In this document: in pieces, positions 36,384 through 44,246 of the stretch
How positions within the stretch are numbered: the first letter of the stretch is position 1
Layout: each line of letters starts with the position of its first letter
NCBI GenBank assembly: GCA_029260075.1
Contig: JAJDDY010000033.1
Span: 27,481-91,480 of the forward strand
Direction of reading: 5' to 3'
Length of the DNA: 64,000 bases
Source: Phycisphaerae bacterium
Lineage (GTDB): Bacteria; Planctomycetota; Phycisphaerae; UBA1845
Translations under genes and position numbers: made by a program
The notes under the pieces: generated by a model
The model's input: the letters and a program-made list of their open reading frames with translations, nothing else
Told to the model about the DNA's origin: nothing
The model's database searches: none

Positions 36384-37796
36384 CTACGTGGACGGCGGTT
36401 GTTCGGTCCCCAGCGTTGGTCCCGTTGGTCCGGGTGCTTCTGCAGGGGCGGGCAAATCCATCGCGGTCGCTGAGGGCATTGCGAGCACGGCGGAGTCCTC
36501 CTCGTCAAGGAATATGTCTTCCAGGTCGATCGCGTCTACGTCGCGGCGAAGCAGGAAGTAAATCACAGTGCTGCCGCAGAAGTAAAACGAGAGTAGAAAC
36601 GACCACAGCAGACCGACGACGACCGCGATGGCCATGAAGATGAGGAATGCGGAACCCGATTCGTACCAGGCGAGTTGCGACCAATCGGGCCAATGGTACA
36701 GCGCGTCGAATCCCGACTTCGGCCAAAGCATTTCCAGCTTTCCGCCCGCCGCGTCTCCCGCGCCGCGAGGCCACAAGCCCATCCACGACGAACCAAATCC
36801 CACGATCATTCGCGTCATCCGCAACAGCGCGAGCGTGACCACGTTGGCGAGAATCCAACTGCACCCGGCCAACAGCAGCATCAACGCGCTATACAGCGCG
36901 CTACGCCACGGCTTGGTAAAAACGTACGACAACCCACGAGAGAAGGCGTCGAACCCGTCGGACCCCTCGGCCGCAATCGTCGGCCAGAACAAACTGCCGC
37001 CGGCGATGAGCCCGATCAGAAGTAGGGTGATGGTCAGACCGCCGAGAAGGGTCATGCCGAACGCCAGCCCGCCGAGCAGATCGCCGAAGATCGGAACGCG
37101 AAGGAGCATGCCGCCAACGACCATGAGCAGGGCGGTTATGGCGATGAAGATCAGGGGAATGCAGGGGGCGAGGACGAACCCGCTGAGCAATTTGCTCTGG
37201 CTGAATGCAAACGCTTGCTTGGCCGTCAACCGCTCGTTCAGCGAGAACTGCAGTGCTGCCGATCGACAGATGGCGCCGCCCGCCCACGCCCAAATAATGA
37301 GACTGCCGGCGCCGAACAGGATGAAGTACAGCAGATGCTCGTGAACAAGCCACGCGACACCCATAAACGCGTTCATTCCATAGCGCGCCGGGCTCACGTG
37401 GGCGTGCGTAGCGACGAAGTTGCCCACGGCGGTGCCGCGAAACAGCGTGTCACCGGGAACGACCCACTCGACGGAACTGACCAGAACCCCGACGATGCTC
37501 TCAAGTTCGTGCGCTCGCCATACCTCGAAAATCCCCGCGTCCCCGTCTTCGCTCGTATAGGGTTGGTGCGTTTGCTGGGCCGCGACGAACCGCGAGACCG
37601 AGGCCTCGTCGACGCCGCCGCGCAACGACCATGCGAAATCGAGCGTACCGCCCAGTACCCACGTCATCATGATCGCAATCAGGGCGATGGTCAGCCGCGC
37701 CGGTTGAAGGGCAAGCGCGAGTGTGCCACCAATGTGCTGCAACCCCATTCCGTCGCAGCAGCCGGTCTGACCTGTCGATTCACCGTTGGTGTTCAT
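36384..37796 (-). CDS. Large uncharacterised integral membrane protein
   Basis: 470 residues with about six hydrophobic helices (for example LTIALIAIMMTWVLGGTLDF, LLYFILFGAGSLIIWAWAGG, LAFGMTLLGGLTITLLLIGL, FLIFMAIAVVVGLLWSFLLS). A cytoplasmic region AICRSAALQFSLNERLTAKQ is conserved-looking, and the C-terminus is acidic then Pro-rich (AIDLEDIFLDEE…PAPAEAPGPTGP). I recall similar proteins in planctomycetes but know no function. It stands alone, 260 bp downstream of the glycosyltransferase cluster start. Confidence 0.75.
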   Translation of the reverse strand: MNTNGESTGQTGCCDGMGLQHIGGTLALALQPARLTIALIAIMMTWVLGGTLDFAWSLRGGVDEASVSRFVAAQQTHQPYTSEDGDAGIFEVWRAHELESIVGVLVSSVEWVVPGDTLFRGTAVGNFVATHAHVSPARYGMNAFMGVAWLVHEHLLYFILFGAGSLIIWAWAGGAICRSAALQFSLNERLTAKQAFAFSQSKLLSGFVLAPCIPLIFIAITALLMVVGGMLLRVPIFGDLLGGLAFGMTLLGGLTITLLLIGLIAGGSLFWPTIAAEGSDGFDAFSRGLSYVFTKPWRSALYSALMLLLAGCSWILANVVTLALLRMTRMIVGFGSSWMGLWPRGAGDAAGGKLEMLWPKSGFDALYHWPDWSQLAWYESGSAFLIFMAIAVVVGLLWSFLLSFYFCGSTVIYFLLRRDVDAIDLEDIFLDEEDSAVLAMPSATAMDLPAPAEAPGPTGPTLGTEQPPST

Positions 37797-37936
37797 GCGT
37801 AGCTCCGAGTTGTCGGACCCGATCGTAGGGATCGTACCGCGCCGGCATTATAGTTGGTTGGTTCGTGGGGACAACGCTTCGGTAACAGCACATCTTTCTA
37901 TCGCTCGGTCAACCACCGAATGACGTGCTTGCCGAG

Positions 37937-38040
37937 CCGCGCCCGTAAGGAAGCGGAGGTCTGCAATCCGGTCGTGGCTGCTCGAAAACACTCCCTCACG
38001 GTCGCGGCTCAGTTCAGATCGGCTCGGATAGGACGAACCC
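37937..38040. mobile_element. Family B core without clear ends, copy 3
   Basis: GAGCCGCGCCCGTAAGGAAG and the inverse arm CTCCCTCACGGTCGCGGCTC are present with the tail TCGGATAGGACGAACCCGTC seen in other copies. The CTAG terminus on the right is replaced by the start of a family C repeat. Confidence 0.65.
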
Positions 38041-38055
38041 GTCACCGATTCGGAC

Positions 38056-38136
38056 GGGTGGCCCATCTCTTTAGAGGTGGGGGACTCGAATCGACGCTGG
38101 ATTCGACCCCCGCACGGCTAAAGCCATGCGCCACCC
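38056..38136. repeat. Family C palindromic repeat, copy 2
   Basis: GGGTGGCCCATCTCTTTAGA begins and GGCTAAAGCCATGCGCCACC nearly ends an 81-bp imperfect palindrome, 77 bp past the end of the DUF362 gene. Confidence 0.85.
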
Positions 38137-38212
38137 GACGCGCCTTCGGCTTGAGCATGGCACGCGGAAAATGCAACAACCTTCTTGGGAACGGAACTAG
38201 GTAGACAGTGCT

Positions 38213-39250
38213 CTATACCGTGGCGACAGCGCGCAGGTGCGGCTCGTCGAGAATGTCGAACTTCGACGCCACGGACGCGATGGACTCGCCGCGCTGCGTG
38301 ATGTTCCATTCGTGGATCGGCCCGAGCAGGCCTGATGCGTGCTTGAGGTAGGCGATGCCGTAGGGGTTGAGTTGCATGACGCGCGTCGCGCTGGCGTCGA
38401 CGGCCGGAAGATTGCGACCCATGATCAGGCAACCCACTTGCTTCGCCGCACCCATGATCGGCCCGTCGCCCTCCATGCCGACGATTCCGTCGACGATCGC
38501 CAGCGAGGGTTGGACCGTGGTGTTGATATCGAGAATTGACTGAGCGATGCCTTCGCGATGCAGCACATTTTTCGGCCAGCCGTAGACGATGCCCGGCATG
38601 ACACCGAACAGGTTCTTCATGGCGCAGGTCACGCCGGCCCAATGGTGGGTCTTAAGCTTAGGCATCGAGACGATCAGGTCGGCTTCGAGCAGCGCTCGGG
38701 GAAGATACAGCTTTTCCATCGACGTGAATCCGCCGGTGTTGGCGATCGGTTTGACCTCGTCGTGGTTGAGGTCGACGAACGATAGCCCCGCCTCGGCAAG
38801 TGCGGTACCCATGCCCGATTCGTCCAGCACGAGTTGGCTGTCGCGTCGGTGACCCTGTCCCTCGGCGATTAGAACCTGCTTCGCATCCCAACGGCGGAAC
38901 ACCTCAGCCGCAGCCACAACGACGGCGGGGTGGGTGTTGATGTGCGGCGACTCCAAAGCCGTTTCGACGAGGTTCGGTTTGAGCACTATTCTTCGACCGC
39001 GAACGGTGGGGCGATCGAAACCGAGCTCGGCGAGTCCGGATTGGATCAACCCCGGAAGATCGGATTCATAGCTCACGGCTCGGCCGATGAACACGTCAGC
39101 TTTCAGACCTCGCTCGCTACGAGCGCGATGGCGAAACGCCCCGGCCAGTCCGCCGCCGAGCAAGAGTGCGCCGCCCGCGCCGAGCACCTCGCGCCGTGAT
39201 ATTTTCACGCCGCCATCTAACGATTTTCCCGGCCGCTGTTGATCAGCCAT
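38213..39250 (-). CDS. DUF362 protein with Tat signal
   Basis: 345 residues. The N-terminus SRREVLGAGGALLLGGGLAG is a twin-arginine signal, so it is exported folded. The DUF362 core is recognisable: RGRRIVLKPNLVE, INTHPAVVVAAAEVFRRWDA, LIVSMPKLKTHHWAGVTCAM, KNLFGVMPG, LAIVDGIVGMEGDGP. No ferredoxin-like cysteine motif is present, unlike some longer DUF362 proteins. Function unknown. It overlaps the upstream terpenoid-cyclase-repeat gene by 8 bp, so the two are translated together. Confidence 0.85.
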   Translation of the reverse strand: MADQQRPGKSLDGGVKISRREVLGAGGALLLGGGLAGAFRHRARSERGLKADVFIGRAVSYESDLPGLIQSGLAELGFDRPTVRGRRIVLKPNLVETALESPHINTHPAVVVAAAEVFRRWDAKQVLIAEGQGHRRDSQLVLDESGMGTALAEAGLSFVDLNHDEVKPIANTGGFTSMEKLYLPRALLEADLIVSMPKLKTHHWAGVTCAMKNLFGVMPGIVYGWPKNVLHREGIAQSILDINTTVQPSLAIVDGIVGMEGDGPIMGAAKQVGCLIMGRNLPAVDASATRVMQLNPYGIAYLKHASGLLGPIHEWNITQRGESIASVASKFDILDEPHLRAVATV

Positions 39251-40175
39251 CGGCGCTTACTCCTATGCACTTCCCAGCGGGACGCCACCGCGCGTCGGCC
39301 AGGAGTAGCAGCGCGTCATGGGCAACCTCGCCCGGTTCGTCGCGTGATCGTTCGGCGCACTCGGCAAGCCAGTCGTGGGATTCCGGTGGTCGTGCGTCCC
39401 ACGTCCCCAGACCGATCAAGCCCCAAGCAAGGCTCAGCGGTGCGCGGACCCGTTTGAGTGCGTCGGTGAGATAGGCGACCGAGGCGTCGACGCGCGATCG
39501 AAGGGCGGTCTTGTCGGTCTCGGGTTCACCAGCCAGGGCTGCCAGAACTATTCCGGTTGTGGCTGGAAATGGCCGCAGCGTGTTGGCGAGGACGCGCGTG
39601 TTGCCGTAGTTCCAGCCTCCGTTTGGCAGACAGCGGTCGAGCAGCAACCGACACCCTTCGCGAACACGCGGGTGGTCGGAGTGTCCCATTTTCTTCAGGG
39701 CGGCGATCGCCATCGCGGTCGGTTCGGCCCAAGAATGTGTATCCGCCACCCAAGGCCAGCCTTGAAGTGTGGTGTCGTGACCGAATGTGTGGGCATCGTG
39801 TTCAATTGCGAGGCCTCGGGTATTCAGGAGCCAGCGAACGGCGGCGGTGCAAGCTTCGTTCTTGGTCAGCGAATCTGCGTCATCGCAACCCGCCCACGCG
39901 AGCACGGCCATCGCCGTCGGCCAATGCGGCGACGGCAGACCATGTGCGACCGGGACGCTACCGTCGTGTTTCTGTAGATCGGTCAGCCAGTTCAGACCGG
40001 CTCTTGATGCGACAGTCAAAGCGTCCGAGGATTGTGCGGCGGGGTGGACGGCCAACGCCAACGACGCGAGCGCGGTCGGTTCGGAACAGCCGGTCGTGTG
40101 GGGGCGATAACCCCAAGATCCATCCGGATTCGCCCCTCGGACTAGGCGGTCAAGAAATGCGTGGGTCCATGACAT
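39243..40175 (-). CDS. Terpenoid-cyclase/prenyltransferase-repeat protein
   Basis: 310 residues from ATG 40175. Repeated QW-like segments (ANPDGSWGYRP, HWPTAMAVLAWAG, SWAEPTAMAIAALKKMG, LPNGGWNYGN) mark the alpha/alpha-toroid of squalene-cyclase/prenyltransferase beta-subunit relatives. The catalytic DXDD motif of cyclases and the zinc ligands of prenyltransferases are not evident, so it may be a non-enzymatic toroid. It has no signal peptide, unlike its Tat-exported DUF362 partner; 8 bp overlap. Confidence 0.75.
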   Translation of the reverse strand: MSWTHAFLDRLVRGANPDGSWGYRPHTTGCSEPTALASLALAVHPAAQSSDALTVASRAGLNWLTDLQKHDGSVPVAHGLPSPHWPTAMAVLAWAGCDDADSLTKNEACTAAVRWLLNTRGLAIEHDAHTFGHDTTLQGWPWVADTHSWAEPTAMAIAALKKMGHSDHPRVREGCRLLLDRCLPNGGWNYGNTRVLANTLRPFPATTGIVLAALAGEPETDKTALRSRVDASVAYLTDALKRVRAPLSLAWGLIGLGTWDARPPESHDWLAECAERSRDEPGEVAHDALLLLADARWRPAGKCIGVSADG

Positions 40176-40350
40176 TGATAACACCCTGGATATCGTCGTC
40201 ACGCCGGTCTACCTTGAAGATCGGTCTGGCCGGGTACTACGGCTTCGCAGCGGAGTTTTCGTCGACGAATTGTGAACACTCCCACCCCTCGCACGCCACA
40301 GCCGCAGCGATCGAGATTGGTTCTCCGGAAACAACCGTCCTATAGTAGGA

Positions 40351-41358
40351 ATGATGATGCGAAAACCTTGGTATGTCACGCTCGGAGTCGGGGCGGCGTT
40401 GGTGCTGGCTTTCGCCGGTTCGCCGTCCTCGGCTGATATGATTGTTACGCTCACCCCGCGCGATGAAACCGGCGAGGAGGTCACCGGTCCGGTGGCGCCG
40501 GGCGAGCGACTATCGGTTGACATCCTTCTCTCCGTCGACGGGGTGGACGATCCGTTGAGCGACATCTTCCAGGTGCAATTCGATTTCACAAGCACGTCGG
40601 CCACGATTGGCGTGGTGTCTTTCGCGTGGTCCACCGACCTCGACGTCTACGAGTTTCGTACGCCGACCTTACCGGTACCGGCCGCATTGACTCTTTGTTT
40701 GACCTGCCCCGCTTCCGTTTGCCAGAACTGCGTGACGCTTCTGACGCTCACGAATGTGCCGCGTCGGGTTGCGACAGTCGATGTGATCGTGACCGACGCG
40801 GGAACGCTGAACGTGGTGGGCGGAACCGGAATTGGGCAAGTGACGCAGGCTCGGATCGATTCGGGGTTTGAATCGCTCAAGATGTTCTGGTTGAGTGCGG
40901 GGAATCTGATCGGGGGCACGCTCGATTTCTCCGTTCAGACCGAACCACCGGTGGACGGCGGCGGTTCGACCGGTGGTGACGGAACGGACGGTGTGGTCGA
41001 CCCCGGTGGTGACGGCGGCGCGATGGGTGGAGATGATCCAATTCCTCCCAGTGTCGACGATCCGCCGACGGGTGACGATGTGAACCCGCCCGGCGATCCG
41101 CCGATCGATAATGGGGATGGTAACGGAGGTTCGAACGACCCGCCCGTCGACGACATCGGTGGTAACGGGAGTTCGAACGATCCGCCCGTAGGTGACGGGG
41201 ACGGTGCGGGCGATGTCGGTTCCCCCACGGTTGACGACCCCACAGGCGGGGCGGGTGCCCCGGCATTTTGCGGCGCGGCGATGATGGGCACACTGCTCAT
41301 GACACTGCTCGGACTGATCTCATTATCCATCGCCAATCACGCGGGCAAGCGGCGCTGA
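40351..41358 (+). CDS. Secreted protein with acidic Gly/Pro linker and C-terminal anchor
   Basis: 335 residues. Signal peptide (MRKPWYVTLGVGAALVLAFA, cleavage near SSADM). A beta-rich domain of about 170 residues follows, resembling cohesin/DUF-type surface domains (IVTLTPRDETGEE, RLSVDILLSVDGV, FQVQFDFTS) with a CLTCPASVCQNC cysteine cluster. A ~110-residue Asp/Gly/Pro repeat linker leads to a tail of FCGAAMM, a hydrophobic helix (GTLLMTLLGLISLSIA) and basic NHAGKRR. That tail looks like a sorting/anchoring signal. One of three consecutive ATGs is the start. Confidence 0.75.
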   Translation: MMMRKPWYVTLGVGAALVLAFAGSPSSADMIVTLTPRDETGEEVTGPVAPGERLSVDILLSVDGVDDPLSDIFQVQFDFTSTSATIGVVSFAWSTDLDVYEFRTPTLPVPAALTLCLTCPASVCQNCVTLLTLTNVPRRVATVDVIVTDAGTLNVVGGTGIGQVTQARIDSGFESLKMFWLSAGNLIGGTLDFSVQTEPPVDGGGSTGGDGTDGVVDPGGDGGAMGGDDPIPPSVDDPPTGDDVNPPGDPPIDNGDGNGGSNDPPVDDIGGNGSSNDPPVGDGDGAGDVGSPTVDDPTGGAGAPAFCGAAMMGTLLMTLLGLISLSIANHAGKRR

Positions 41359-41460
41359 CACCGATCCGGGCGCCGGTATTATTCAGGTGACTGCACGTAT
41401 TTGGCCTGAGAGCCTTTCCGCTACGAGGGGGCCGACCAAGGGTCGCCTCGGACCGACCCG

Positions 41461-41514
41461 TTGCTCCGAACCGAGCTGTTGTTCCGAACCGAGCTGTTGC
41501 TCCGAACCGAGCCG
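41461..41514. repeat. 18-bp unit in three tandem copies
   Basis: TTGCTCCGAACCGAGCTG starts at 41461, with a variant at 41479 (TTGTTCCGAACC…) and another at 41497. The last unit runs into the left arm of a family B core (GAGCCGCGAC), so it probably arose by slippage at the element's edge. Confidence 0.85.
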
Positions 41515-41578
41515 CGACTGTAAGGGAGCGGTCTTCGCACTTGAGACCGGCCGCTTCCTTACGGACGCGGCTCCGAAA
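41510..41578. mobile_element. Family B core, copy 4
   Basis: GAGCCGCGACTGTAAGGGAG and the inverse arm CTTCCTTACGGACGCGGCTC. The CTAG-type terminal repeats are not recognisable, so this is a remnant. Confidence 0.65.
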
Positions 41579-41840
41579 GAGACTTCCAAGACACGCCCTG
41601 AGATTGCTTCGACACTTCCTCACCGAAGCGCTATCGGTGTAGACGCTCGCTCCGGTGGCCCGCTTCGGGATTTGGAGTGGCCACACCGTGCTTTCCCACT
41701 ATACTTCCCATCGTTGAGTGCGGCGGGCGCACAATTCTTAATGGCGTCGGCATTGAGGGCCGCGCGGATCGACGCGCAGGCGCACGACCCATGCTGATGG
41801 CCATAGGTTACGATGGAACGTTTGAACGGAGTCTGCATCC

Positions 41841-42305
41841 ATGATGGAAAAAATTACGCAGTTCTCGATTTTTCTGGTGAACAAGCCCGGCGTGCTCTCG
41901 CAAATCTACCGCGAGCTGGCCAAGGCGAAGGTTAACGTCACGGGCATTACCATGATGGATTCCGTGGAGCACGGCGTCTTGCGGCTGATGGTCAACGACC
42001 CTGCGGCCGCACGACCGGTCTTGGCCAAGCTGAACGTACCCATCACGGAGACGGATGTGCTGGCCGTGACGCTGGCCAACCGCCCCGGCGCCGCGGCCGA
42101 CATGTGCGAGCGACTCGCCGACGCGCACATTCACATTGGCTATATGTATTGCACCACGGGCACGCGCGGCGGCAAGACGACGGCGGTGGTTAAGGTTCCG
42201 GACATCAAGAAGGCGATCAAGGTACTCGAAAAACAGAAGAGCACACGTCGAGATATGAAGGTCAAGCTACGACGTCCGGCGCGGCGCACCGCAAAGCGCG
42301 CGTAG
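41841..42305 (+). CDS. Double ACT-domain protein with basic tail
   Basis: 154 residues. Two ACT domains in tandem: the first at about 5-68 (QFSIFLVNKPGVLSQIYREL, NVTGITMMD) and the second at about 70-130 (VLAVTLANRPGAAADMCERL, HIHIGYMYCTT). ACT pairs bind amino acids and regulate biosynthetic enzymes or transcription. A Lys/Arg-rich tail (QKSTRRDMKVKLRRPARRTA) is unusual for stand-alone ACT proteins and may bind nucleic acid. No amino-acid biosynthesis gene is adjacent. Confidence 0.82.
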   Translation: MMEKITQFSIFLVNKPGVLSQIYRELAKAKVNVTGITMMDSVEHGVLRLMVNDPAAARPVLAKLNVPITETDVLAVTLANRPGAAADMCERLADAHIHIGYMYCTTGTRGGKTTAVVKVPDIKKAIKVLEKQKSTRRDMKVKLRRPARRTAKRA

Positions 42306-42567
42306 ATCGGTCCAATTGTGCCAACGTGTGGCACCGGAAAGCGGCACGCCAAAGCGCTGCTCACCGGGGGTGAGGGTTGGAGGCGACGGAGAGGAATAGC
42401 AACGATGCCGGGGAATCGAGTCTTCTTGATCTTGGTTATGGCGCCCATGTTTTCCTGGCCGGGGAGCAACGTGCCCTCATCCCATCTATGAACTTGAGAG
42501 ACGCTGGGTCGATGGCACGGTCTAGGAGGCTCTGGATCAAGCCAGGAGTCGTTTGGACGAAGAAGAG

Positions 42568-43122
42568 ATGAAGTGGAGTCAACTGAAGAAACGGATTGAG
42601 GCGAACTTTGCCGACTCAGTCGTTGGCCGAGTTGAGGTTTGGAACACTCGGTATCGAAAATCCCACGATGCGGAGGGCGAAGCGTGGATCACCATCGACA
42701 AGCAACGTGTTTCGACCATGGGAACGTGCACCTACTTTGTTGAGTTGGAACAGGAAACCCGCCGAAAGGTCCGGGAATACGGAGCTGCGGACTTCGATAA
42801 TCCTGACCAGCGTGAGGCGAGAGGCCGAGCATATTGGGAAGCTGAGAAGATCGTGAATCGCCGGGGACACTTCCGCTTGGAGGACGTGAATCGTGCACTG
42901 TTTGACTCGCTGGGGCTGTCAATCGGCGAAGCGATCAAATCCGCAAATCCCATCATCCGTGCCTTCGCCACACTTGATCGACGTTTTGGGAAACGTCGTC
43001 TTGCAGAGTTTAATGACTCAAGCGAGCACCCGTTGGTCAGGTCGCTCTATCAGTTTCGATGCGAAGCCTCAGGGATCGAAACTGATCGACACAGTGCGGG
43101 TCATCGCCCCGACAAGGCCTAA
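42568..43122 (+). CDS. Hypothetical protein (resembles the SF0329-type family)
   Basis: 184 residues from ATG 42568. The N-terminus MKWSQLKKRIEANFADSVVG, then NTRYRKSHDAEGEAWITID, recalls a small uncharacterised bacterial/archaeal family with W-x-x-LKK, RYR and G-x-x-WI-x-D positions. The remainder (REYGAADFDNPDQREARGRA, FGKRRLAEFN) is charged and helical. There is no signal peptide or membrane helix. The family match is from memory and is uncertain. The gene converges on hsp20 with a strong hairpin between them. Confidence 0.6.
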   Translation: MKWSQLKKRIEANFADSVVGRVEVWNTRYRKSHDAEGEAWITIDKQRVSTMGTCTYFVELEQETRRKVREYGAADFDNPDQREARGRAYWEAEKIVNRRGHFRLEDVNRALFDSLGLSIGEAIKSANPIIRAFATLDRRFGKRRLAEFNDSSEHPLVRSLYQFRCEASGIETDRHSAGHRPDKA

Positions 43123-43130
43123 TTGCAGCG

Positions 43131-43152
43131 TAGGATACGTCCCGGACGCACC
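43131..43152. repeat. Family E single arm
   Basis: TAGGATACGTCCCGGACGCA followed by CC matches the 22-bp end of the family E element at 19798-19899. The opposite arm is not complete here. Confidence 0.75.
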
Positions 43153-43182
43153 ATACTTGTCTGGCCATTTCGGTACACGACA

Positions 43183-43217
43183 ACCCGGACCGGCGCCTAT
43201 GGTGGCGCCGTCCGGGT
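43183..43217. terminator. Bidirectional hairpin between convergent genes
   Basis: ACCCGGACCGGCGCC pairs with GGCGCCGTCCGGGT through one bulged base, with TATGGT as the loop. It lies 61 bp after the upstream stop and 14 bp before the hsp20 stop, exactly where a bidirectional terminator would be. No long T-run is present. Confidence 0.6.
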
Positions 43218-43230
43218 CGTTCGTTGTTGG

Positions 43231-43686
43231 TTACGTCTTCTGAACATTGACCTCAATCTTGTGCGGTTTCGCTTCTGCCACCTTGGGGAGTTTGACGGTC
43301 AGCACGCCGTCTGCGAGGTGGGCTTCGACGCGGGCGCCGTCGATGTCGACGGGCAGTCGGAAGGCTCGGCTGAACGAACCGCCGACGCGCTCACGTCGGT
43401 AGAACGACACGCCGTCCCCTTGCTCTTCGATCTCTTGACGCTGCCCTTTGATGCTGAGTTCGTTGCCCAAGACATGAACCTCGATGTCTTCCATCTTCAG
43501 GCCGGGTAGCTCCACCTCCGCGTAGACGTTGTCGTCGTCCTCCCAAAGGTTGACGGCTGGGACCGCACGCGAATTCGTCACGCCATCCGTCGGCAACACG
43601 CGCGGAAAGAACCCATCGAAGAAATTGTCGAGATCACCGCGAACGCGCTGCACTGGATACCCCGTATTGAACAATCTTGCCAACAT
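43231..43686 (-). CDS. Small heat-shock protein, Hsp20/alpha-crystallin family
   Basis: 151 residues. An alpha-crystallin domain covers about 45-140 (PAVNLWEDDDNVYAEVELPG, LSIKGQRQEIEEQ, FYRRERVGGSFSRAFRLP, AHLADGVLTVKLPK), followed by a short tail with an I-x-V motif (KIEVNV) used for oligomer contacts. It is an ATP-independent holdase in the cytoplasm. AAAGGAG lies about 6 bases before the ATG. A CACGAAA/TTTCGTG inverted repeat lies 30-56 bases upstream. Confidence 0.93.
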   Translation of the reverse strand: MLARLFNTGYPVQRVRGDLDNFFDGFFPRVLPTDGVTNSRAVPAVNLWEDDDNVYAEVELPGLKMEDIEVHVLGNELSIKGQRQEIEEQGDGVSFYRRERVGGSFSRAFRLPVDIDGARVEAHLADGVLTVKLPKVAEAKPHKIEVNVQKT

Positions 43687-43715
43687 GGTTGTCTCCTTTC
43701 ATCTTGATGTAATAC

Positions 43716-43742
43716 CACGAAACAATGTACGACTCTTTCGTG
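43716..43742 (-). promoter_or_regulatory. Inverted repeat upstream of hsp20
   Basis: CACGAAA and TTTCGTG are perfect inverse complements separated by 13 bases. Position, 30-56 bases before the start codon, fits either an operator or a leader stem-loop. It is not the CIRCE sequence (TTAGCACTC…). Confidence 0.45.
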
Positions 43743-44020
43743 TCGACCGAGTTGGGTGCGACACGCACTGTAGGAGACAAGTACAAATCGCGTGCCAGAG
43801 ATTGCGCGGAGAAGATCGGACACAAACCTTGTTCTTGCTACAAAACAAGGGGTTCCGCGCCGGTGTCTTCGGGCGTTTGTGTCAAAGTGACAGGGCGTGG
43901 CAGGCAGGGCGCCGTGAGCGTCGGTACCTATCGCCGCATGACGACGGGATCACTGGTCGGAATACGGTGCCAAGTATCTGCGCCGTGTCCCCGCGGCGTT
44001 GAGGAGTTTCGACTACCCGA

Positions 44021-44101
44021 GGTGGCCCATCTCTTTAGAGGTGGGGGAGTCGAATCTGGGTCCGGATTCGACTCCCCCACGGCTGAAGCCATGGGCCACC
44101 C
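44021..44101. repeat. Family C palindromic repeat, copy 3 (best preserved)
   Basis: GGTGGCCCATCTCTTTAGAG…GAGTCGAATC on the left mirrors GATTCGACTCCCCCACGGCT…GGGCCACC on the right, an almost perfect 81-bp palindrome around CTGGGTCCG. Confidence 0.9.
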
Positions 44102-44114
44102 AGCGGCGTGCTGA

Positions 44115-44222
44115 TAGGATCACCGGTTGGAAGCTGGAACCACACCCTTCAAACCGGAAGCCGGTGCCGCACAGTTCAAATCGGAACTCGGCAACACACG
44201 CTTTGAACCGGAAGACGGCGCC
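44115..44222. repeat. Family A core amplified as 27-bp tandem units
   Basis: After a diverged core (GGATCACCGGTTGGAAGCTG), the pattern AACCGGAAGCCGGTGCC recurs with a 27-bp period from 44152, 44179 and 44206. This is a second, independent tandem expansion of the family A core, here non-coding. Confidence 0.75.
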
Positions 44223-44246
44223 AATTGGTTGTGCCAGAAACGACCG

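Larger units (their letters stand above)
37797..38212. other. 416-bp gap with family B and C repeats
   Basis: The first ~130 bp probably carry the promoter of the membrane protein gene. Bases about 37937-38040 are a family B core and 38056-38136 a family C repeat. The remainder shows no gene. Confidence 0.6.
41359..41840. other. 482-bp gap with a repeat cluster
   Basis: It holds an 18-bp triplicated unit (41461-41514), a family B core (41510-41578) and about 260 bp of unique sequence before the ACT gene, with no recognisable gene. GGAG lies 13 bases before the ACT-gene ATG. Confidence 0.6.
43687..44246. other. 560-bp region upstream of hsp20, without a gene
   Basis: It contains the hsp20 leader with its inverted repeat, about 280 bp of unique sequence, a family C repeat (44021-44101) and a tandem cluster of family A cores (44115-44222). 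Short open frames here are repeat translations. Confidence 0.65.

Noticed and set aside
41387..41797. 136-codon plus-strand frame
   Set aside because: It covers the 18-bp tandem repeat and a family B core; low-complexity translation.
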